Shown here one piece after another: positions 6,496-12,683 of a stretch of 12,683 nucleotides of DNA (the stretch's first letter is position 1; each line of letters starts with the position of its first letter). The translations under genes and the position numbers were made by a program. Source of the stretch: an uncultured Pseudomonadota bacterium (GTDB lineage: Bacteria > Pseudomonadota > Gammaproteobacteria > Steroidobacterales > Steroidobacteraceae). The DNA is taken from positions 1 through 12,683 of the forward strand of contig CAITAM010000168.1 in assembly GCA_903890265.1 (NCBI GenBank). The letters are read 5' to 3'. The notes below the pieces were generated by a model, which was not told where the DNA came from, searched no databases, and saw only the letters and a program-made list of their open reading frames with translations.

Positions 6496-7800
6496 TTAGG
6501 CCCCGTAGACGGGGAAGCGGCGACACAGGGCCGTGACTTCGCCACGCACCCGCTCGAGCAGCGCCGGGTCCGCGGTCACACCGCCCTTGCCGTCGGGTGA
6601 GCCCATGTGCGCACGCGACGACAGGTTATCCAGCACGTCGGCGATGAGCCGGGCGAGTTCCTCGACTTCCGGCGCCTTGAAGCCGCGCGTCGTGATCGCC
6701 GGCGCGCCGAGCCTGAGGCCGCTCGTGATCATCGGCGGGCGCGGGTCGTTCGGCACCGAGTTCTTGTTGACGGTGATGTGCGCCTGGCCGAGTGCCGCGT
6801 CCGCGTCCTTGCCGGTCACGTTCTTTGACACGAGCGACAGCAGGAAGAGGTGATTGTCGGTACCGCCGGAGACCACGTCGTAGCCGCGCTTGACGAGCGC
6901 CGCCGCCAGCGTGCGCGCGTTGGCGACCGTCTGCTTCTGGTACTCGACGAACTCCGGCTGCAGCGCCTCGAGGAACGCCACGGCCTTGGCGGCAATGACG
7001 TGCATCAGCGGACCACCCTGCATGCCGGGGAACACCGACCACTGCAGCTTCTTGGTGAACTCCTCGCCCTCGCTCGACAGGATGATGCCACCGCGCGGGC
7101 CGCGCAGCGTCTTGTGCGTGGTCGAGGTGACGACGTGCGCGTGCGGCACCGGGCTCGGGTAGACGCCGGCGGCGACGAGGCCCGAGACATGCGCCATGTC
7201 GACCATGAAGTAGGCGCCGACTTCGTCGGCGATCCTGCGAAAGCGCGCGAAGTCGAGCACGCGCGAGTATGCCGAGAAGCCGGCGATGATGAGCTTCGGA
7301 CGGTGCTCGCGGGCGAGCGCCTCCATCTGCTCGTAGTCGACTTCGGCGGTATCGGCGCGGATGCCGTACTGGACGCTGTTGTACATGCGGCCGGAGAAAT
7401 TGATCTTCGCGCCGTGGGTCAGGTGCCCGCCGTGGTCGAGACTCATGCCGAGCAGCGTGTCGTTCGGCTGCAGGAGCGCGAGGAACACGGCGGCGTTGGC
7501 CTGCGCGCCCGAATGCGGCTGGACGTTCGCGTACGACACGCCGTAGAGCTTCTTCAGGCGATCGATGGCCAGCTGCTCGGCGACGTCCACGTTCTCGCAG
7601 CCGCCGTAGTAGCGCTTGCCCGGGTAGCCTTCGGCGTATTTGTTGGTCAGTACCGACCCCTGCGCCTCGAGCACCCGCGGGCTGGCGTAGTTCTCGGACG
7701 CGATCAGCTCGATGTGGTCTTCCTGACGCTGCCGTTCGTGCGCGATCGACGCGCCGAGTTCGGGATCAAAACTGTCGATGGTCATCTTGGAATTGAACAT
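6496..7800 (-). CDS. glyA: Serine hydroxymethyltransferase
   Basis: GlyA is a cytosolic PLP enzyme that interconverts serine plus tetrahydrofolate with glycine plus 5,10-methylene-tetrahydrofolate, the main one-carbon source for purines, thymidylate and methionine. From the ATG at 7800 it has 434 residues and aligns from its first residue with E. coli GlyA (MxxxxM then the DxEL region). A GGAG eight bases upstream supports this start over the in-frame GTG at 7809. Landmarks are HIELIASEN, NKYAEGYPGKRYYGGCE, NVQPHSGAQAN, the PLP lysine K230 in TTHKTLRGPRGG, and FPGMQGGPLMHVIA. The C-terminus PVYGA is typical. It leads the tight glyA-nrdR-ribD-ribE unit and lies 69 bases downstream of the deacetylase-family gene on the same strand. 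A good -10 (TACAAT, 7842-7837) suggests it has its own promoter. Confidence 0.97.
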   Translation of the reverse strand: MFNSKMTIDSFDPELGASIAHERQRQEDHIELIASENYASPRVLEAQGSVLTNKYAEGYPGKRYYGGCENVDVAEQLAIDRLKKLYGVSYANVQPHSGAQANAAVFLALLQPNDTLLGMSLDHGGHLTHGAKINFSGRMYNSVQYGIRADTAEVDYEQMEALAREHRPKLIIAGFSAYSRVLDFARFRRIADEVGAYFMVDMAHVSGLVAAGVYPSPVPHAHVVTSTTHKTLRGPRGGIILSSEGEEFTKKLQWSVFPGMQGGPLMHVIAAKAVAFLEALQPEFVEYQKQTVANARTLAAALVKRGYDVVSGGTDNHLFLLSLVSKNVTGKDADAALGQAHITVNKNSVPNDPRPPMITSGLRLGAPAITTRGFKAPEVEELARLIADVLDNLSSRAHMGSPDGKGGVTADPALLERVRGEVTALCRRFPVYGA

Positions 7801-7836
7801 GAACGCCACTCCGGCTGGCCTTGAGGTTGACCACGG

Positions 7837-7842
7837 ATTGTA
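7837..7842 (-). promoter_or_regulatory. Candidate -10 element for the glyA operon
   Basis: Read on the minus strand, the bases are TACAAT, 5/6 to the sigma-70 consensus, in an otherwise GC-rich 69-base gap. It lies 36 bases ahead of the glyA start, leaving a short leader that ends in the GGAG ribosome site. No good -35 is present at 16-18 bases. The call rests on the -10 alone, and read-through from the upstream gene is also possible. Confidence 0.35.
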
Positions 7843-7869
7843 GCGGAGCGGGCTGCGGCCTGCCCGTCG

Positions 7870-8820
7870 TCAGGCGGCGAAAGCCTCGACGACCCGTGTC
7901 CAGGCCCGGGCGATGTTGCGCCGGTTGTACCCGCCGCCGCCGACCCCGAGCAGGCGCCCGCCGCAGAGGTCGCGGGTCAGCGCCACGAGCCGCCCTGCCG
8001 CGTGGGCGTGGGCTTCCTCGGTGAAGCGCAGGTGCGTGATCGGGTCGTCGGCGAGCGAATCGGCGCCGCACTGCAGAATGACAAATTCCGGTTGAGCGGC
8101 AAGGAGGTACGCCTCGACCTTGGCCCAGGCGGCGAGGAATTCGGCGTCGCCCGCGCCCGGCGCCAGCGGCAGGTTGAGCTTGGTCCCGCGCGCCCGGCCG
8201 GCGCCGGTTTCACTGGCCGCCCCGGTGCCGGGGTAGAGGTGGCGCCCGTCCTCGTGGATGTCGGCGAACAGCAAATCGGGGTCGTCTTCGAACGCGTAGA
8301 ACACCCCGTCGCCGTGGTGCGCGTCGATATCGACGTAGGCGATCCGGCGCAGCCCGAATCGCTCGCGCAGCTGCTCGATCACGACGCCGCAGTCGTTGAA
8401 GACGCAGAACCCGGCCGCCCGGTCGCGCGCCGCGTGGTGCAGGCCGGCGATCGGCACGAAGCCGTTCTCGTAGCGCCCGGCCATGATGGCCTCGGTGGCG
8501 ACGAGCGTGGCCCCGACGACCCGCCCGGCCGTCTCGTAGACGCCGCGAAAGGCCGGGGTATCACCACCGTCCAGGAAGCCCTCGCCGGTCACGCTGCGGG
8601 CCTGCACCAGATCGAGGTAGGCCGCCTGGTGGAACGACTCGAGTTCGAGGCGGGTCGCCTCACGGGGCGCGAGGAGGTCGATCCGGCCGGCGGCGGCCGA
8701 GGCCTTGAGCTCGCGGACGAACGCGTCGTGGCGGTCGGGTCCGAACGGGTGCCCGTCACCGAACCCGTAGCGGGCGATCTGCTCACCGACGACGACGCAG
8801 GTATGAACCGTGGCAGCCAT
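7870..8820 (-). CDS. Histone-deacetylase-family protein (AcuC-like deacetylase)
   Basis: A 316-residue zinc hydrolase of the arginase/deacetylase fold, expected to be cytosolic. All class I HDAC-type catalytic positions can be read: tandem histidines H128-H129 in GLHHAARDRAAGFCVFND, zinc ligands D166 and H168 in YVDIDAHHGDG, the third ligand D254 in QCGADSLADDP, and the transition-state tyrosine Y298 in GGGGYN. The enzyme should therefore be active. Bacterial relatives include AcuC, which removes acetyl groups from acetyl-CoA synthetase, and acetylpolyamine amidohydrolases. The N-terminal GFGDGHPFGPDRHDAF resembles the AcuC opening. No acs, acetyltransferase or acu gene is nearby, so the substrate is unknown. 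It is divergent from ettA and upstream of glyA on the same strand, possibly co-transcribed. The ATG at 8820 follows an AGGCTAGGG stretch that may act as a ribosome site. Confidence 0.92.
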   Translation of the reverse strand: MAATVHTCVVVGEQIARYGFGDGHPFGPDRHDAFVRELKASAAAGRIDLLAPREATRLELESFHQAAYLDLVQARSVTGEGFLDGGDTPAFRGVYETAGRVVGATLVATEAIMAGRYENGFVPIAGLHHAARDRAAGFCVFNDCGVVIEQLRERFGLRRIAYVDIDAHHGDGVFYAFEDDPDLLFADIHEDGRHLYPGTGAASETGAGRARGTKLNLPLAPGAGDAEFLAAWAKVEAYLLAAQPEFVILQCGADSLADDPITHLRFTEEAHAHAAGRLVALTRDLCGGRLLGVGGGGYNRRNIARAWTRVVEAFAA

Positions 8821-8900
8821 GAACCCTAGCCTAGCACCGATTTCCCGGGCGCCGCCCCGCGCCGCGGCAGCGGGTGGTGGCCGTCGGCGCCCCGAGGGCC

Positions 8901-8906
8901 GATAAT
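8901..8906 (+). promoter_or_regulatory. Candidate -10 element for ettA
   Basis: GATAAT matches the sigma-70 -10 consensus at 5/6 positions and lies in the only AT-rich patch of the 121-base divergent gap between the deacetylase-family gene and ettA. Seventeen bases upstream is TGGCCG (8878-8883), a 3/6 -35 at best. Transcription from here would give a leader of about 29 bases with no recognisable Shine-Dalgarno before the ettA ATG. The rest of the gap (8821-8900) is GC-rich, with no other element I can support. Confidence 0.4.
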
Positions 8907-8941
8907 TCGCTCCCGACCAACTGCGGACACCCAGAACTCAC

Positions 8942-10609
<1,668 letters not shown>

Positions 10610-10640
10610 GCGGGGCACGGCTTATGTTCAGTCCCGGCTG

Positions 10641-10654
10641 TCATCCCGGGATGA
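10641..10654. promoter_or_regulatory. Perfect 14-bp palindrome, candidate operator upstream of the zinc-ribbon gene
   Basis: TCATCCCGGGATGA equals its own reverse complement. It lies between a possible -35 (CTGTCA, 10638-10643, 4/6) and a possible -10 (TAACAT, 10660-10665, 4/6; 16-base spacer). Within a promoter spacer, a symmetric site would suit a dimeric regulator of the 10728 gene. The promoter is weak by eye and the palindrome could be incidental in GC-rich sequence. Confidence 0.35.
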
Positions 10655-10673
10655 GCGTTTAACATCTCTTGCA

Positions 10674-10691
10674 GGGGGCGCACTCGCCCCC
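10674..10691 (+). other. GC-rich stem-loop in the leader of the zinc-ribbon gene
   Basis: GGGGGCG and CGCCCCC form a perfect 7-bp stem around a four-base CACT loop. It ends 24 bases before the ribosome-binding site of the next gene. There is no T-run after it, so it is a poor intrinsic terminator for ettA. It may stabilise or attenuate the downstream message, or may simply be a GC-rich hairpin. Confidence 0.4.
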
Positions 10692-10727
10692 GAAGAATCC
10701 GGCAACGGGGTCGGCAGGGGGACGTGG

Positions 10728-11438
10728 ATGACGATGTACATCGATTCCGGAGATCGGCTGCACCACGAGCAGGGTGCGAAGTTCGCGCTCACCTGCCCGC
10801 ACTGCCAGGTGCTGGCGCACATGAGCCCGGTCTCGGTGCCCGGCTACGCGGCGCTCCAGTCGTTCCGCCCGAGTCAGGTCGGGGTCGTTTTCCGCTGCGA
10901 TTCCTGCAATGCGCCGGTGTTTCTCAAGTTCCCGGTCAAGCTCTACGGCAGCAGCCGGGTCGAGCTTGGCACCGATTACCGGGAGCTTGAGCGCGCGCCC
11001 GAGCACTTCGCGTATTTCACGCACCTGCCGGAAGAGCCTGAGCTGCTGTTCCGCGAGGCGCTCGTCTGCTTCTCGGCGGGCGCCTTCAACGGCTTCGCGT
11101 CGCTGTGCCGGCGGACCGCGCAGGCGGTGTTCGCCGATCTCGGCGACAACGGCCGCCTGTCGATGTTCGACGAGCTGTCCGAGATCCGGGAATTCACCGG
11201 CCTCGATGCGGAGACGTTCAACGTGCTGCGCAAGGTCCTGTTCGGCTCCGACGACGAACCACGGCCGAACATCCCGCTGCTGGATGCCTACCAGGCGGGC
11301 GTGCTGCTCGAAGTGCTGCGCGACCTGCTGTACGAGGCCTACGTTCGCCGCGGCCAGCTCACCCAGGCCCTCATGGTGCGCCGCTATTCGGCGGCCGACG
11401 AGCGCGCCAGCGTAGCCTCACTGCCCCGCGTCGGCTGA
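10728..11438 (+). CDS. Uncharacterised protein: N-terminal zinc ribbon plus DUF4145-like helical domain
   Basis: A 236-residue cytosolic protein of unknown function. The N-terminal third holds a four-cysteine zinc ribbon with C23-P-H-C26 and C57-D-S-C60 knuckles separated by about 30 residues, followed by beta-type sequence ending near VKLYGSS. The second half (about 95-215) is predicted helical. Its pattern (LPEEPELLFREALVCFSAGAF, then SLCRRTAQAVF, a conserved loop, then LLDAYQAGVLLEVLRDLLYEAY) resembles DUF4145. DUF4145 domains occur alone or attached to restriction-modification and defence proteins. No such gene is adjacent here, so a defence role is not supported. AGGGGGA at 10716-10722, five bases before the ATG, sets the start. 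It is monocistronic on the plus strand and convergent with purL after 41 bases. The coding call is firm; the domain name rests on pattern memory. Confidence 0.85.
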   Translation: MTMYIDSGDRLHHEQGAKFALTCPHCQVLAHMSPVSVPGYAALQSFRPSQVGVVFRCDSCNAPVFLKFPVKLYGSSRVELGTDYRELERAPEHFAYFTHLPEEPELLFREALVCFSAGAFNGFASLCRRTAQAVFADLGDNGRLSMFDELSEIREFTGLDAETFNVLRKVLFGSDDEPRPNIPLLDAYQAGVLLEVLRDLLYEAYVRRGQLTQALMVRRYSAADERASVASLPRVG

Positions 11439-11444
11439 GACGGG

Positions 11445-11458
11445 CGGGCGTCTGCCCG
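11445..11458. terminator. Weak stem-loop between convergent zinc-ribbon gene and purL
   Basis: CGGGC-GTCT-GCCCG forms a 5-bp stem with a tetraloop in the 41-base gap between the two stop codons. It has no T-run on either strand, so it is at most a weak or Rho-assisted bidirectional end signal. Its position between convergent genes is the main reason to list it. Confidence 0.2.
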
Positions 11459-11479
11459 GCGAGGACCAAGAGTCACGCG

Positions 11480-12683
11480 TCAGCCGAGGGCGCGACGCGC
11501 GTTGCGGAAGATGCGCAGCCAGCCGCCGGCATCCTGCCAAGCCGCCGGCCGCCACGAACACTGCGCCGCGCGGAACACGCGCTCGGGGTGCGGCATCGCG
11601 ATGGTGACGCGGCCGTCGCCCGTCGTGAGCCCGGCGATGCCGTCGGGCGACCCGTTTGGGTTCGCCGGGTACTCGACGGCCGGCGACCCGTCGCCGTGGA
11701 CGTAGCGGAGCGTGACGAGGCGCTGGTCGCGCACGCGCGCAAGGTCGCCGTCGGCAAACAGCGCCCGCCCCTCGCCGTGCGCCACGGCGACCGGCAGCCG
11801 TGAGCCCGCCATGCCGGTGTGGAAGAGCGACGGGGAGTCCGCGATCTCGACCATCACGAGCCGCCCTTCGAACTGCTCCGACCGGTTGCGGACGAACGCC
11901 GGCCAGTGCGCCGCACCGGGGATCAGGTCCTTCAGAGAAGCGAGCATCTGGCAGCCGTTACAGATGCCGAGCGTGAACGTGGTCGGGCGCGCAAACCAGC
12001 GCCCGAGGAGGTCGGCACCCCGCTCGCTGTAGCGGATCGACTTCGCCCAGCCGGCGCCCGCGCCCAGCACGTCGCCGTAGGAAAACCCGCCGCAGGCGAC
12101 GAGGCCGTCAAAGTCGTCGAGCGTGACCGCCCCCGACAGGAGATCGGTCATGTGCACGTCGATCGCGGCGAAGCCCGCGCGATCGAAGGCCGCCGCCATT
12201 TCGACCGCGCTGTTGACGCCCTGCTCGCGCAGGATCGCCACCCGCGGCTGGACGCCGGTCGCGATAAACGGCGCGGCGATGTCCTCGTCGACCGCGTAGG
12301 TCAAGGTGGCCGACAGCGCCAGATCGCGGCCCTCCCGCAGGGCCGTGTACTCCTCGCGCGCGCACGTTGCGTCATCGCGCAGCTCGCGGATCCGGTGGCC
12401 GGTCTCGGACCAGACGGCGTGCAGGTGGAGCCGGCTCTCGTCAATCAGCGTCCGGCCACCCGCGCTGATACGGATGCGCCCGTCAGTCGACGGATGGCCG
12501 AGGGCGCGGACGTGCGCCGCGAGCCCGTGGCGCGCGAACACGGCGAGCGCGGCGGCGACGTGCGCGTCGGCCACCTGGATCACGGCACCGGGCTCCTCGG
12601 CGACCAGCGATGCCACGGGATCGGCGACCGCACCGAGATCGGCATGGACGCCGGCGTGCGCCGCAAAGGCCATCTCGGCCAGC
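11480..12683 (-). CDS. purL: Phosphoribosylformylglycinamidine synthase PurL, C-terminal part (5' partial)
   Basis: PurL is the fourth enzyme of de novo purine synthesis. It converts FGAR, glutamine and ATP to FGAM. The frame is open through the right edge; the last in-frame codons before it read LAEMAFAAHAGV, an internal PurL motif, so the ATG at 12673 is not a start. About 400 residues are visible. They begin at the end of the second AIRS-type C-terminal domain, then a linker with VWSETGHRIRELRDD, then the complete class I glutamine amidotransferase domain from about RVAILREQGVNSAVEMA. The nucleophile cysteine is in GICNGCQ (codon 11962-11960), and the catalytic His and Glu are in MPHPERVFR (codons 11590-11588 and 11584-11582). 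It ends RIFRNARRALG. A fused amidotransferase domain marks the long single-chain PurL of beta- and gammaproteobacteria, unlike the separate PurL/PurQ/PurS of most other bacteria. Glycine made by GlyA enters this pathway one step earlier, through PurD. Confidence 0.97.
   Translation of the reverse strand, partial: LAEMAFAAHAGVHADLGAVADPVASLVAEEPGAVIQVADAHVAAALAVFARHGLAAHVRALGHPSTDGRIRISAGGRTLIDESRLHLHAVWSETGHRIRELRDDATCAREEYTALREGRDLALSATLTYAVDEDIAAPFIATGVQPRVAILREQGVNSAVEMAAAFDRAGFAAIDVHMTDLLSGAVTLDDFDGLVACGGFSYGDVLGAGAGWAKSIRYSERGADLLGRWFARPTTFTLGICNGCQMLASLKDLIPGAAHWPAFVRNRSEQFEGRLVMVEIADSPSLFHTGMAGSRLPVAVAHGEGRALFADGDLARVRDQRLVTLRYVHGDGSPAVEYPANPNGSPDGIAGLTTGDGRVTIAMPHPERVFRAAQCSWRPAAWQDAGGWLRIFRNARRALG

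Noticed and set aside
5956..6500. Search for an FMN riboswitch ahead of the riboflavin genes
   Set aside because: ribD overlaps nrdR and nrdR follows glyA by 15 bases, leaving no space for the roughly 120-base aptamer. FMN riboswitches usually precede a detached ribB-type gene in such genomes, which is not in the window.
6850..7824. 324-codon plus-strand frame opposite glyA, and similar long frames opposite ribD (4919-6079), the deacetylase (8002-8829) and the start of purL
   Set aside because: All are antisense shadows of genes with full-length family matches and readable catalytic residues.
7801..7869. Possible glycine riboswitch before glyA
   Set aside because: The 69-base gap is too short for a tandem glycine aptamer, and no conserved core was recognised.
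10728..11438. Idea that the DUF4145-like gene marks a defence island
   Set aside because: Its neighbours are ettA and purL. There are no restriction, methylase, toxin, nuclease or mobile-element genes and no visible composition shift, so the context is housekeeping.

Overview
The window is a compact, GC-rich stretch of bacterial chromosome. Genes fill nearly all of it and no gap exceeds about 121 bases. Several products match the proteobacterial, mainly gammaproteobacterial, forms: an EttA of exactly 555 residues, the long single-chain PurL with a C-terminal glutaminase domain, the glyA-nrdR-ribD-ribE order, and an AruH/AruI pair otherwise best known from Pseudomonas. A high-GC gammaproteobacterium (non-Pseudomonas, or an environmental lineage) is the most economical reading; species cannot be named from this sequence. 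There are no transposases, tRNA or rRNA genes, CRISPR arrays or phage genes.

Layout. (1) 1-4191 looks like an arginine-use module. It holds an APC-family amino-acid permease cut by the left edge (+), a class I/II aminotransferase that aligns end to end with arginine:pyruvate transaminase AruH (-), and a divergent ThDP-dependent decarboxylase resembling 2-ketoarginine decarboxylase AruI (+). A short intergenic region between the last two carries a perfect 8+8 palindrome. (2) 4227-8820 is a minus-strand block read from right to left: an AcuC-like histone-deacetylase-family enzyme, glyA, nrdR, ribD, ribE. The last four are spaced by 15 bp, a 4-bp overlap and a 1-bp overlap, so they are almost certainly one transcript with translational coupling. 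(3) 8942-10609 is ettA (+). (4) 10728-11438 (+) is an uncharacterised zinc-ribbon plus DUF4145-like protein behind a leader with a 14-bp palindrome and a GC-rich hairpin. (5) 11480-12683 (-) is the C-terminal third of purL, cut by the right edge.

How the genes fit together. The permease, aminotransferase and decarboxylase would import arginine (or a related basic amino acid), transaminate it to 2-ketoarginine, and decarboxylate that to 4-guanidinobutyraldehyde. The later steps (aldehyde dehydrogenase, guanidinobutyrase) are not here. The glyA-nrdR-rib block combines one-carbon supply, control of ribonucleotide reductase, and riboflavin synthesis. In many relatives ribBA and ribH follow ribE, but here the operon stops at ribE against the convergent aruI.

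Most of the window is ordinary housekeeping sequence. I found no convincing new multi-gene system. The points most worth a second look are the aru-like module with its palindrome, the uncharacterised zinc-ribbon/DUF4145-like gene with its structured leader, and the deacetylase placed next to glyA.
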